Shown piece by piece: positions 17,239-28,042 of a DNA stretch of 64,000 nucleotides (positions are counted from its first letter, which is position 1; each line of letters opens with the position of its first letter). This DNA is from Pararhizobium sp. (GTDB lineage Bacteria; Pseudomonadota; Alphaproteobacteria; Rhizobiales; Rhizobiaceae), in NCBI GenBank assembly GCA_030655075.1, contig JAURWE010000058.1:1-64000 (forward strand). The letters run 5' to 3'. A model generated the notes under the pieces. The model did not search any database. It had not been told where the DNA came from and saw nothing but the letters and a program-made list of their open reading frames with translations. The position numbers and the translations under genes were made by a program.

Positions 17239-18645
17239 TCACATGTGGATCGGCTTGAAGAACGTGGCCAGCGCTGCTTCCTTCACCGCTTCCGACATGG
17301 TCGGGTGCGCATGGCAGGTGCGGCCGAGGTCTTCCGAAGAGCCGCCGAATTCCATCAGCACGGCAATCTCATGGATCATCTCGCCGGCGCCGAAGCCGAT
17401 GATATGACCGCCGAGCACGCGGTCGGTCTCCTTGTCGGCGAGAATCTTGACGAAGCCGTCCGTCGCCAGCATGGCGCGGGCGCGACCGTTGGCCGTGAAC
17501 GGAAACTTGCCAACCTTGTAGGCGATGCCCGCAGCCTTCAGCTCCTCTTCCGTCTTGCCGACGCTGGCGACTTCCGGCTGGGTATAGACGACACCGGGAA
17601 TGACGTCATAGTTCACGTGGCCCGCCTGACCGGCAATGATCTCGGCAACGGCCACGCCTTCGTCTTCGGCCTTGTGCGCCAGCATCGGGCCGCGCACCAC
17701 GTCACCCAGCGCATAGATGCCGGGCACGTTGGTAAGGAAGTGATGGTCGATCTCCACCCGGCCGCGCTTGTCGAGCACGACACCGGCTTCCGCCAGACCC
17801 AGACCGTCCGTATAGGGCTTGCGGCCCGTGGCGATCAACACCACGTCGGCCTCGATCACGGTGGCATCGCCACCCTTCACAGGCTCGAACGTCACCTTTG
17901 CGCCTGCGCCGGACTTTTCAACGCCCGTAACCTTGGCGCCGAGCTTGAACTCCATGCCCTGCTTGGCCAGCATCCGGTGGAACTGCTTGGCCACTTCGCC
18001 ATCCATGCCGCCGAGGATCGTGTCGAGATATTCGACCACGGTGACCTTGGCACCCAGCCGTGCCCAGACCGAGCCGAGCTCGAGGCCGATGACACCACCG
18101 CCGACCACGACCATGTTGGCAGGCACTTTTTCCAGTGCGATGCCGCCGGTGGACGACACAATGATTTTCTCGTCGATATCGACCGAGACGCCGGGAATGC
18201 CCGCGACGTCCGAGCCGGTGGCGATCACGATGTTCTTGGTCTCGAGGATCTGCTCCTCGCCTTTGTCGTTCGTGACGGAAACCTTGCCTTCGCCCAGAAC
18301 CTTGCCTGTGCCGATAAACGCGTCGATCTTGTTCTTCTTGAACAGGAAGGCAACGCCATCGACATTCGACTTCACCGTCGCATCCTTGTGCGCCATCATC
18401 TTCGGCAGGTTCAGCGTTGGCGCCGGAACATCGACGCCAAGCTCGGCCACCGTGTGGCCGGTCTGGTGGAACACTTCCGATGCATGCAGCAGCGCCTTGG
18501 AGGGAATGCAGCCGACGTTGAGGCAGGTGCCGCCATAGGTGGCGCGCTTTTCGACAACGCCGACCTTGAGGCCAAGCTGGGCAGCCTTGATGGCGCAGAC
18601 ATAGCCGCCGGGGCCGGTGCCGATAACGATAAGATCATAAGCCAT
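17239..18645 (-). CDS. lpdA: Dihydrolipoyl dehydrogenase (E3)
   Basis: A 468-residue flavoprotein disulfide reductase. Seen: the FAD-binding GTGPGGYVCAIKAAQLG (9-25), the redox pair Cys41/Cys46 (GGTCLNVGC), the NAD-binding GGGVIGLELGSVWARLG and the C-terminal His-Glu dyad in AHPTMSEAV. It reoxidises lipoamide of the E2 component. Because it is in the same operon as sucA and sucB, it is most likely the E3 of the 2-oxoglutarate dehydrogenase complex; it could also serve pyruvate dehydrogenase. It follows the SDR gene by 25 bp. Confidence 0.96.
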   Translation of the reverse strand: MAYDLIVIGTGPGGYVCAIKAAQLGLKVGVVEKRATYGGTCLNVGCIPSKALLHASEVFHQTGHTVAELGVDVPAPTLNLPKMMAHKDATVKSNVDGVAFLFKKNKIDAFIGTGKVLGEGKVSVTNDKGEEQILETKNIVIATGSDVAGIPGVSVDIDEKIIVSSTGGIALEKVPANMVVVGGGVIGLELGSVWARLGAKVTVVEYLDTILGGMDGEVAKQFHRMLAKQGMEFKLGAKVTGVEKSGAGAKVTFEPVKGGDATVIEADVVLIATGRKPYTDGLGLAEAGVVLDKRGRVEIDHHFLTNVPGIYALGDVVRGPMLAHKAEDEGVAVAEIIAGQAGHVNYDVIPGVVYTQPEVASVGKTEEELKAAGIAYKVGKFPFTANGRARAMLATDGFVKILADKETDRVLGGHIIGFGAGEMIHEIAVLMEFGGSSEDLGRTCHAHPTMSEAVKEAALATFFKPIHM

Positions 18646-18670
18646 GTGGATGTCCTTCCTTCAGGGGCGG

Positions 18671-19426
18671 TTACCGCCCGCCGCTGACATTGAGAATGGC
18701 ACCCGTCACATAGGATGCCGTATCGGAGAGAAGATAGAGAATTGCATCGGCCACTTCACCAGCCGTTCCCGGCCGTTGCAGCGGAATATGGAGTGCCATC
18801 TCATGGGCACGACCCGGAAGTCCGCCAGAGGCGTGAATCTGCGTGTCGATGATCCCCGGCCGCACCGCATTGACGCGAATGCCTTCGAGCGCCACCTCGC
18901 GGGCAAGCCCCACGGTAAAGGTGTCGATCGCGCCCTTTGAGGCCGCATAATCGACATACTGGCCGCCGGAGCCCAGAATCGATGCCACGGATGAGACATT
19001 GACGATGCTGCCGCCCTTGCCGCCGTAGCGCGTCGACATGCGCCGCACGGCCTCGCCGGCGCAACGGATCGAGCCGGTCACATTGACACGCATCATCCGG
19101 TCAAGCCGCTCGGCCGACATCTCGTCCACCCGCGCCGTCACATCGACGATGCCGGCATTGTTGACGAGGCCATCGAGACGTCCGAATGAGCTGTCGATGG
19201 CCGCAAAGATCGCCATGATCCCCGCTTCCGACCCGACATCGCCCCGAACCGCAAGGGCCCGGCCGCCACCCGATTCGATTTCCGCGACGACACCGTCCGC
19301 AGCGGCGCGATTGGAAGCATAATTGACGCCAACCGCCCAGCCGCGCCGAGCTGCGAGAACGCAAACAGCGGCACCGATGCCGCGGCTTCCGCCCGTGACC
19401 AGCAGAACGGGACGCTCACCGCTCAT
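18671..19426 (-). CDS. Short-chain dehydrogenase/reductase (FabG-like)
   Basis: 251 residues with a classical SDR fold: the cofactor loop TGGSRGIG (11-18), NNAG, the Ser of VNVSSVAS, the catalytic YAASK, and C-terminal YVTGAILNVSGGR. An NADP preference is suggested by the Arg in the glycine-rich loop, but the substrate is unknown. ATG 19426 has AGGGG nine bases upstream and overlaps the stop of the preceding gene as ATGA, indicating coupled translation; an upstream ATG at 19435 has no room for a ribosome site. It is part of the accessory block between sucB and lpdA. Confidence 0.88.
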   Translation of the reverse strand: MSGERPVLLVTGGSRGIGAAVCVLAARRGWAVGVNYASNRAAADGVVAEIESGGGRALAVRGDVGSEAGIMAIFAAIDSSFGRLDGLVNNAGIVDVTARVDEMSAERLDRMMRVNVTGSIRCAGEAVRRMSTRYGGKGGSIVNVSSVASILGSGGQYVDYAASKGAIDTFTVGLAREVALEGIRVNAVRPGIIDTQIHASGGLPGRAHEMALHIPLQRPGTAGEVADAILYLLSDTASYVTGAILNVSGGR

Positions 19427-19923
19427 GGTTTGCATCCCCTGAGTTTCATCACGTCCCACGGCACAACGGTCGCTTTGCGCGTCTCCCACAGAACAGAGTT
19501 GCGGATAGCCGTCCCAAGCCCGGTGAACAGAAGTTGCGTGGCCGCCTCCCCGCCTTCCTGCGGAAGGGGATCGACGGTGCCCTTGTCGTCGATCGCATAG
19601 ATCTCACCTTCCCAGATGGTGCAGGCGGCAATCTCGGCACCGGTCGCGTCGCCCTCCGGGCAGTTGAACATGAGCATACCGTTCGGCCGGAACAACTCAT
19701 CGGACCGCTGCACGATACCATCAACCACGGTGCCGGATTCATAGATGTCGAGTTTGAAATGGTTGCTGGTCACCGCACTTTGTGAGCCGACCGGCTCGAA
19801 CCTGAGCTCATAGGCACCGTCGACATCCTCGTAGATCGCATGTTCCTGCAGGCAACTCGCAGCAAAAGCCGGGCCTTGAACCAGCAGCGAGAGAGCTAGA
19901 GACAGCGAAACTGCGCGATGCAT
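19423..19923 (-). CDS. Secreted protein of unknown function
   Basis: 166 residues beginning MHRAVSLSLALSLLVQGPAFAASC, a clear Sec signal peptide with AFA as the likely cleavage site. The mature part contains four cysteines (ASCLQEH, FNCPEGD, AACTIWEG and RGCKP at the C terminus), consistent with a disulfide-bonded periplasmic protein. I recognise no catalytic motif. An AAGGCGG ribosome site precedes ATG 19923. It is packed two bases after the LysE gene and overlaps the SDR start by four bases. Confidence 0.7.
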   Translation of the reverse strand: MHRAVSLSLALSLLVQGPAFAASCLQEHAIYEDVDGAYELRFEPVGSQSAVTSNHFKLDIYESGTVVDGIVQRSDELFRPNGMLMFNCPEGDATGAEIAACTIWEGEIYAIDDKGTVDPLPQEGGEAATQLLFTGLGTAIRNSVLWETRKATVVPWDVMKLRGCKP

Positions 19924-19925
19924 GG

Positions 19926-20564
19926 CTAGGCCGCCTTTTCGGTCGCGAGTTTGATGCCAAGACCGATGAACACGACACCGCTGACGCGATCGATCCATTG
20001 GCTGGCGCGCGAGAAGGCCGCACGCATGCGCGGCGTCGTCATGAACAGGCTGACGCCGACGAACCAGGCAATCAGGCAGCCGGCCATCACGAGACCGTAG
20101 CCAAACTTGACCGGGATCGGCGTATGGGCGCCGACCACGGTCGAAAAGATCGACAGGAAGAAGAACACCGGCTTGGGGTTCAGGGCATTGGCGGCAAAGC
20201 CAAGACCGAAGGCCTTGAAGGCGGACTGTTGCGGGCCTGCAGGAGCAGCACCCGCTTCGACCGTCATTTCGGTCCGGCCTGCACGCAGCGACTTGATCCC
20301 GATATAGATGAGGTAAGCAACGCCGCACCATTTGACGATATTGAAGAGGTAGATCGACTGGGAGATGATCAGGCCCAGCCCGAGGATCGTATAGGTGACA
20401 TGGAACATCAGCGATGTGCCGACACCGAAGCTGGTGAAGACGGCCGAACGGCGGCCGTGCAGGATCGACTGGCGCATGACCATGGCAAGATCCGCTCCGG
20501 GCGAAACGATGGCGAAGGAAAAGATCGCCATCAGCGAGGCGAGTTCCAGAAGATAGGTGCTCAT
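19926..20564 (-). CDS. LysE/RhtB family amino-acid exporter
   Basis: 212 residues with about six hydrophobic segments. The family motif is near the N terminus (FAIVSPGADLAMVMRQSILHGRRSAVFTSFGVGTS), followed by AANALNPKPVFFFLSIF. Such proteins export amino acids or small derivatives across the inner membrane. The start ATG 20564 overlaps the stop of the VOC gene as ATGA. The exported compound is unknown. It is one of three LysE-family genes in the window. Confidence 0.85.
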   Translation of the reverse strand: MSTYLLELASLMAIFSFAIVSPGADLAMVMRQSILHGRRSAVFTSFGVGTSLMFHVTYTILGLGLIISQSIYLFNIVKWCGVAYLIYIGIKSLRAGRTEMTVEAGAAPAGPQQSAFKAFGLGFAANALNPKPVFFFLSIFSTVVGAHTPIPVKFGYGLVMAGCLIAWFVGVSLFMTTPRMRAAFSRASQWIDRVSGVVFIGLGIKLATEKAA

Positions 20565-20983
20565 TCTTGCTCCAGCGGCGCGTTGAACGCCCAGATGTGG
20601 CCGAAAGTATCGGTGATGCGAGCGTACCGCGCGTCCCAGAAAACATCCGATGGCGGCATTGTGCCAAGGGCCCTGGCATCGACTGCCTTGGCAAAGGCCG
20701 TGTCCACCGCTGCTGGATCCGGCAGATTGATATTGATCGTAACACACGAACCGCCGAGAGTTTGCGGCGCGCTGACGGGCATGCCGAATTCCGGCAACTC
20801 GTCATGCAGCATAACTTCCCCGCCATAGATGGCCAGATTGGTGTGCATGACCCGCTTGCCGTCATCGGCAAGCTGATGAAACGTGTTTTCAGCGCCGAAA
20901 GCCCGCTGATAGAAAGCAATCGCCTCGACGCCGCCTTTCACGCAGACGTGCGGCTGGAGCGGGGGAACATTGGTGAATGCCAT
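20561..20983 (-). CDS. VOC superfamily protein (PhnB/glyoxalase-like)
   Basis: 140 residues with the paired beta-alpha-beta-beta-beta modules of the vicinal oxygen chelate fold: LQPHVCVKGGVEAIAFYQRAFGAE in the first half and GSCVTININLPDPAAVDTAFAKAVDAGA-like plus DARYARITDTFGHIWAF in the second. It resembles PhnB-type proteins, a subgroup without a firm enzymatic assignment. An AGGAGG ribosome site precedes ATG 20983. It lies 9 bp after the MAPEG gene and overlaps the LysE start. Confidence 0.82.
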   Translation of the reverse strand: MAFTNVPPLQPHVCVKGGVEAIAFYQRAFGAENTFHQLADDGKRVMHTNLAIYGGEVMLHDELPEFGMPVSAPQTLGGSCVTININLPDPAAVDTAFAKAVDARALGTMPPSDVFWDARYARITDTFGHIWAFNAPLEQE

Positions 20984-20992
20984 GCCTGCCTC

Positions 20993-21406
20993 CTAGAGGA
21001 TAATTATGCTGGCCATGACAGCAAGGCCCGCCAGAGCGATGAGCCAGACGAGCGAACGAATATAGGGAATGCCGGCAAGATAGAGCGGGATATAGACGAG
21101 CCGCGCGATGAGCCACAACCACGCCCCGGCAAGGCCCCAACCCGCCGGATCACCCGCGATTGCCAGAGCAAGCGCGAGAGCGACGAAAGCCGGATAGGTT
21201 TCCTGAAAGTTGGCAGATGCGCGCGCCGCCCGCCCGGCCAGTTTTCCTGACGGTGTCTTGCCTTGATCGCGCGGACCGGCATTCCATTCCGGTCCGAGTT
21301 CAAGCGTCGCCATCATCCCCTGCAGCCCGATATGGACGATAAGCAGCAGCACACTCCAGCCGATCAGCGAGATGATGGGCGATGCCGCCAGTACTGCCGC
21401 GTCCAT
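20993..21406 (-). CDS. MAPEG family membrane protein
   Basis: 137 residues with four transmembrane helices and the MAPEG signature spread over RASANFQETYPAFVALALAL and a conserved ARLVYIPLYLAGIPYIRSLVW. Eukaryotic members act on glutathione conjugates and eicosanoids; the role of bacterial members is largely unknown. It has a strong AAGGAGA ribosome site and follows sucB by 12 bp, so it is in the TCA operon. From memory, a MAPEG gene at this place is conserved in Sinorhizobium. Confidence 0.85.
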   Translation of the reverse strand: MDAAVLAASPIISLIGWSVLLLIVHIGLQGMMATLELGPEWNAGPRDQGKTPSGKLAGRAARASANFQETYPAFVALALALAIAGDPAGWGLAGAWLWLIARLVYIPLYLAGIPYIRSLVWLIALAGLAVMASIIIL

Positions 21407-21418
21407 GCGGATATCTCC

Positions 21419-22648
21419 TTAGAGATCGAGAACCAGGCGTTCCGGATCCTCAAGGCTTTCCTTGACGCGAACGAGGAAGGTCACCGCTTCCTTGCCATCG
21501 ACGATGCGGTGATCGTAGGACAGCGCCAGATACATCATCGGACGAACGACGATCTGGCCGCCAACGACGACCGGACGGTCCTGGATCTTGTGCATGCCGA
21601 GAATGCCGGACTGCGGCGCATTGAGGATCGGCGACGACATCAGCGATCCGTAGACACCACCGTTCGAGATCGTGAACGTGCCGCCCTGCATGTCGGCCAT
21701 GCCCAACTGGCCATCGCGGGCCATCTTGCCGAGGCGGCCGATATCCTTCTCGATTTCGGCGATCGACATCTGGTCGGCATCGCGCACGACAGGCACGACG
21801 AGGCCCTTGTCGGTGCCGACGGCGACGCCGATGTGGCAGAAGTTCTTGTAGATGATGTCGGTGCCGTCGATCTCGGCATTGACGTTCGGGATTTCCTTCA
21901 GCGCATGCGTCACTGCCTTGGTGAAGAAGCCCATGAAGCCGAGCTTGACGCCATGCTTCTTCTCGAAAATGTCCTTGTACTTGGTGCGCAGGCTCATGAC
22001 CGCGCTCATGTCCACTTCGTTATAGGTGGTGAGCATGGCGGCCGCATTCTGGGCGTCCTTCAGGCGCTTGGCGATGGTCTGGCGCAGGCGGGTCATCTTC
22101 ACCCGCTCTTCGCGCGGCGCATCTTCGACCGGCGAGGGCCCGCGTGCCTGCACCTTGACCGGCTCGGCTGCGACCGGCGTCGCGACGCTCTTGGCCACAG
22201 CGGCGATGACATCGCCCTTAAGCACCTGGCCGCGCTTGCCGGACCCATCGACCTGATCGGCTGACAGGTTGTTTTCAGCCAGCATCTTGGCGGCCGCAGG
22301 AGCAGCCGGCATGGCCGACGCTGCTTCCTTGGGGACGGCGGCTGGTGCTGCAACGGCAGCCGTGTCCGTTGCCTTTGCGGCCGTGGCCGGAGCAGCGGCA
22401 GTGCCGGCGGCACCCGCTGCGATCTGGCCAAGCAGGGCACCCAGACCAACCGTTTCACCGGCAGCGGCAACAATCTCCGTCAGGACGCCGGCAGACGGCG
22501 CCGGAACCTCGATGGTGACCTTGTCGGTTTCAAGCTCGAGCAGCGGCTCGTCGGCGGCAACGGTATCGCCGACCTTTTTGAACCAGCTGCCGACGGTGGC
22601 TTCGCTGACGGATTCGCCCAGGGTGGGAACGCGGATTTCTGTAGCCAT
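21419..22648 (-). CDS. sucB: 2-oxoglutarate dehydrogenase E2, dihydrolipoyl succinyltransferase
   Basis: 409 residues from ATG 22648 (MATEIRVPTLGESV). Domains in order: one lipoyl domain with the lipoylated Lys43 (ETDKVTIEVPAP), an Ala/Pro/Thr linker to about residue 125, a peripheral subunit-binding domain (AAKMLAENNLSADQVDGSGKRGQVLKGDV), and the catalytic acyltransferase domain ending with SYDHRIVDGKEA, which holds the active-site His and Asp. It forms the core of the complex with SucA and Lpd. The open frame continues upstream of 22648 but is not homologous there. Confidence 0.96.
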   Translation of the reverse strand: MATEIRVPTLGESVSEATVGSWFKKVGDTVAADEPLLELETDKVTIEVPAPSAGVLTEIVAAAGETVGLGALLGQIAAGAAGTAAAPATAAKATDTAAVAAPAAVPKEAASAMPAAPAAAKMLAENNLSADQVDGSGKRGQVLKGDVIAAVAKSVATPVAAEPVKVQARGPSPVEDAPREERVKMTRLRQTIAKRLKDAQNAAAMLTTYNEVDMSAVMSLRTKYKDIFEKKHGVKLGFMGFFTKAVTHALKEIPNVNAEIDGTDIIYKNFCHIGVAVGTDKGLVVPVVRDADQMSIAEIEKDIGRLGKMARDGQLGMADMQGGTFTISNGGVYGSLMSSPILNAPQSGILGMHKIQDRPVVVGGQIVVRPMMYLALSYDHRIVDGKEAVTFLVRVKESLEDPERLVLDL

Positions 22649-22710
22649 GATATTTTCGGTCCGTTGATCAGATCGGTTTCTGTCGAAAAGGGTGTGAAGG
22701 CCAGGCGGCG

Positions 22711-25707
22711 TCAGCCGCCCAGCGCGTCTTCCAGGAAGGCGGCAAGCTGGGCCAGATGCTTCGACATCAGACCCGTCGCCGGAGACGCGGCCGCCGGCCG
22801 GCCGGTATAGCGAACACGCTGATACTTGGCATCGATATGCGCCAGAACCCACTCCAGATACGGATCGATGAACGACCACGCACCCATGTTCTTCGGCTCT
22901 TCCTGGCACCAGACCATTTCCGCATTGCGGAAGCGTGACAGCTCGTTGATGAGCGCCTTGGCGGGGAACGGATAGAGCTGCTCGACGCGCAGGATGTAGA
23001 CGTCGTCGATACCGCGCTTTTCGCGCTCTTCGAGCAGGTCGTAATAGACCTTGCCCGAGCACAGAACCACACGCCGGATCTTGGCATCCTTCTGCAGCTT
23101 GATCGGGCCGTCCTTGATGACCTCGGCATCGTCCCACAGCAAGCGGTGGAACGAGCTCTCGCCGGCCATTTCAGACAGGCTGGAAACGGCACGCTTGTGA
23201 CGCAGCAGTGATTTCGGCGTCATCATGATCAGCGGCTTGCGGAAGTCGCGCTTCATCTGACGGCGCAGAATGTGGAAGTAGTTGGCCGGCGTCGTGACGT
23301 TGACGACCTGCATGTTGTCTTCGGCGCACATCTGCAGCCAGCGCTCCAGACGGGCAGACGAGTGCTCCGGACCCTGGCCTTCATATCCATGCGGCAGGAG
23401 GCAGACGAGACCGGACATGCGCAGCCACTTGCGTTCACCAGACGAGATGAACTGGTCGAAGACGACCTGCGCACCGTTGGCGAAGTCGCCGAACTGGGCT
23501 TCCCAGAGGGTCAGCGCATTCGGGCGGGCCAGCGAATAGCCGTATTCGAAGCCAAGAACGGCTTCTTCCGACAGCATCGAGTTGATGACTTCATAGCGAC
23601 CCTGCGTTGGCGACAGGTTGGCCAGTGGAATATAGCGGTCTTCGGTCTGCTGATCGTAGAGAACCGAATGGCGCTGAGAGAACGTGCCGCGCTCGCAATC
23701 CTGGCCCGACAGGCGGATCTTCGTGCCTTCGACGCAGAGCGTTCCGAACGCTAGCGCCTCGGCCATCGCCCAGTCGATCCCCTCGCCGGTCGAAATCATT
23801 GTGGCGCGGTTGTCCATGAAGCGCTGGATCGTCTTGTGCGCATTGAAATCGGAGGGAACTTCGGACAGCTTGCGGCCGATTTCCTTGAGCGACTTCATCG
23901 GCACGGAGGTCTTGCCCCGGCGCTGTTCGTCCTGATTGTCGGCAGCCCGCAGACCGGACCACGCACCATCAAGCCAGTCGGCCTTGTTAGGCTTGTAGGA
24001 CTGGCCAGCCTCGAATTCCTGCTCCAGATGCGCGCGCCAATCGGCCCGCATCTTTTCCAGTTCGCCTTCGCTGATCAGCCCTTCGGCGACCAGACGCTCG
24101 CCATAGATCTGCACCACGGTCTTGTGGGCGCGGATGACCTTGTACATCTTCGGCTGCGTGAACGACGGCTCATCGCCCTCGTTATGGCCGAAGCGGCGAT
24201 AGCAGAACATGTCGATGACGACAGGCTTGTGGAACTTCATCCGGAATTCGGTGGCGATCTTGGCCGCGTAGACGACGGCTTCCGGATCGTCGCCGTTGAC
24301 GTGGAAGATCGGCGCTTCGATCATCTTGGCGACGTCGGACGGATAGGGCGACGAACGCGAGAAGGCCGGATTGGTGGTGAAGCCGATCTGGTTGTTGATG
24401 ATGAAGTGCACGGTGCCGCCGACGCGGTGACCGCGCAGGCCCGACAGACCGAGAATTTCCGACGTGACGCCCTGGCCGGCAAAGGCCGCATCGCCGTGCA
24501 GCAGCAGCGGCATGACCTTGGCGCGCTCGCGCAGCGGAATGATGTCCCCCTCGAAGGTCGTGGCCATCTGGTCCTGCTTGGCGCGGGCCTTGCCCATGAC
24601 GACAGGGTTGACGATTTCCAGATGCGACGGGTTTGCCGTCAACGACAGGTGAACCTTATTGCCATCGAACTCGCGGTCAGAGGACGCACCGAGATGATAC
24701 TTGACGTCGCCGGAACCTTCGACGTCGTCAGGCGCGGCAGACCCGCCCTTGAACTCGTGAAACACGGCGCGGTGAGGCTTGGCCATCACGTTGGTCAGAA
24801 CGTTCAGACGGCCACGATGGGCCATGCCGAGAATGATTTCCTTGAGGCCTTCCTGGCCGCCGCGCTTGATGATCTGCTCCAGCGCCGGAATGAGGCTCTC
24901 GCCGCCGTCGAGACCGAAGCGTTTGGTGCCCTTGTACTTGACGTCGATGAACTGCTCGAACCCTTCGGCCTCGATCAGCTTCTGCAGAATGGCCTTCTTG
25001 CCTTCAGCCGTGAACTCGACGCCCTTGTCCGGACCTTCGATACGCTCCTGGATCCAGCCCTTCAGTTCCGGGTCGGAAATGTGCATGAACTCGACGCCGA
25101 GCGTCGAACAGTAGGTCCGCTCTAGGATTTCCACCATTTCGCGCATCGTCGCGTATTCGAGGCCGAGCACGTTGTCGATGAAGACCTTGCGATCGAGATC
25201 CTTTTCTTCGAAACCATAATTCGAGGGCGACAGCTCGTGATAGTCGTCAACAGGGGCGGCGATGCCGAGCGGATCGAGCTTGGCGTGAAGATGCCCACGG
25301 GCGCGGTAGGCGCGGATCATCATGATGGCGCGCACGGAATCGCGCGTCGCCTGGTGCACATCGGCCGTGCTGATCGGCTGGCCGGTGATGGCGGCAGCCT
25401 CTTCGGCTTTGGCCTTGACCTTCTTCTCGATGACCTTTTCGACCGTACCCCAGTCGCCATCAAGCGCCGAAACAAGCTCGCCATTGGCAGCGATCGGCCA
25501 GTTCGACTTCTTCCATGAAGCGCCCTTGGCGGCATTCACCACATCCTCGGGCTTGTCTTCCAGCGCCTTGAAGAACGCCTTCCACTCGTCGCTCACCGAT
25601 GCCGGATCGGTCTGGTATCGCGCGTAAAGCTGCTCGATATAGGCGGCGTTTGCACCGTCCAGGAACGACGTGATCTGAAACTGCTCGTTGGCCTCTTGCC
25701 TTGCCAT
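22711..25707 (-). CDS. sucA: 2-oxoglutarate dehydrogenase E1
   Basis: 998 residues from ATG 25707 (MARQEANEQFQITSFLDGANAAYIEQLY), the conserved rhizobial N terminus, longer than E. coli SucA (933). It decarboxylates 2-oxoglutarate with thiamine diphosphate. Seen: GMAHRGRLNVLTNVMAKP, LLHGDAAFAGQGV, and the cofactor and active-site segments FGHNEGDEPSFTQPKMY and LPHGYEGQGPEHSSARLERWL. An in-frame GTG at 25743 has no ribosome site. Two strong stem-loops lie between sucD and this gene. Confidence 0.97.
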   Translation of the reverse strand: MARQEANEQFQITSFLDGANAAYIEQLYARYQTDPASVSDEWKAFFKALEDKPEDVVNAAKGASWKKSNWPIAANGELVSALDGDWGTVEKVIEKKVKAKAEEAAAITGQPISTADVHQATRDSVRAIMMIRAYRARGHLHAKLDPLGIAAPVDDYHELSPSNYGFEEKDLDRKVFIDNVLGLEYATMREMVEILERTYCSTLGVEFMHISDPELKGWIQERIEGPDKGVEFTAEGKKAILQKLIEAEGFEQFIDVKYKGTKRFGLDGGESLIPALEQIIKRGGQEGLKEIILGMAHRGRLNVLTNVMAKPHRAVFHEFKGGSAAPDDVEGSGDVKYHLGASSDREFDGNKVHLSLTANPSHLEIVNPVVMGKARAKQDQMATTFEGDIIPLRERAKVMPLLLHGDAAFAGQGVTSEILGLSGLRGHRVGGTVHFIINNQIGFTTNPAFSRSSPYPSDVAKMIEAPIFHVNGDDPEAVVYAAKIATEFRMKFHKPVVIDMFCYRRFGHNEGDEPSFTQPKMYKVIRAHKTVVQIYGERLVAEGLISEGELEKMRADWRAHLEQEFEAGQSYKPNKADWLDGAWSGLRAADNQDEQRRGKTSVPMKSLKEIGRKLSEVPSDFNAHKTIQRFMDNRATMISTGEGIDWAMAEALAFGTLCVEGTKIRLSGQDCERGTFSQRHSVLYDQQTEDRYIPLANLSPTQGRYEVINSMLSEEAVLGFEYGYSLARPNALTLWEAQFGDFANGAQVVFDQFISSGERKWLRMSGLVCLLPHGYEGQGPEHSSARLERWLQMCAEDNMQVVNVTTPANYFHILRRQMKRDFRKPLIMMTPKSLLRHKRAVSSLSEMAGESSFHRLLWDDAEVIKDGPIKLQKDAKIRRVVLCSGKVYYDLLEEREKRGIDDVYILRVEQLYPFPAKALINELSRFRNAEMVWCQEEPKNMGAWSFIDPYLEWVLAHIDAKYQRVRYTGRPAAASPATGLMSKHLAQLAAFLEDALGG

Positions 25708-25817
25708 GATGTTTTTTGCGGACCTGTCCGTCCGCCTCCTCACTTGTTGATCGTGCCGGAACGTCTGCCGGTATCTTCCACGACGTTGGTTGCGCCATGC
25801 TTATGTTTAAAGTGGGG

Positions 25818-25853
25818 TCGAAGGGGCCAGCAGCCAAGGCGCGGCCCCTTCGA
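25818..25853. repeat. Intercistronic stem-loop B between sucD and sucA
   Basis: TCGAAGGGGCC (25818-25828) and GGCCCCTTCGA (25843-25853) form a perfect 11-bp stem with a 14-nt loop. It lies just downstream of stem-loop A in the sucD-sucA spacer. There is no T-run, so it does not look like an intrinsic terminator. Confidence 0.75.
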
Positions 25854-25860
25854 ATCTCGC

Positions 25861-25889
25861 TTCGTCGGGCCGATATCCGGCCCGACGAA
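25861..25889. repeat. Intercistronic stem-loop A between sucD and sucA
   Basis: TTCGTCGGGCC (25861-25871) and GGCCCGACGAA (25879-25889) form a perfect 11-bp stem with a short loop, beginning three bases after the sucD stop on the minus strand. It lacks a following T-run. A role in mRNA 3'-end protection or partial attenuation is more likely than full termination. Confidence 0.75.
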
Positions 25890-25891
25890 AA

Positions 25892-26794
<903 letters not shown>

Positions 26795-26797
26795 GGA

Positions 26798-27994
<1,197 letters not shown>

Positions 27995-28042
27995 GAGGAT
28001 GTTCCTGTCTTCAGGGAAATGCTGTTCTGGTGGGAAACCGGA

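Noticed and set aside
25818..25889. The two sucD-sucA stem-loops as intrinsic terminators ending a sucCD transcript
   Set aside because: Neither stem is followed by a T-run on the coding strand, and sucA continues in the same direction. I kept them only as RNA structures.
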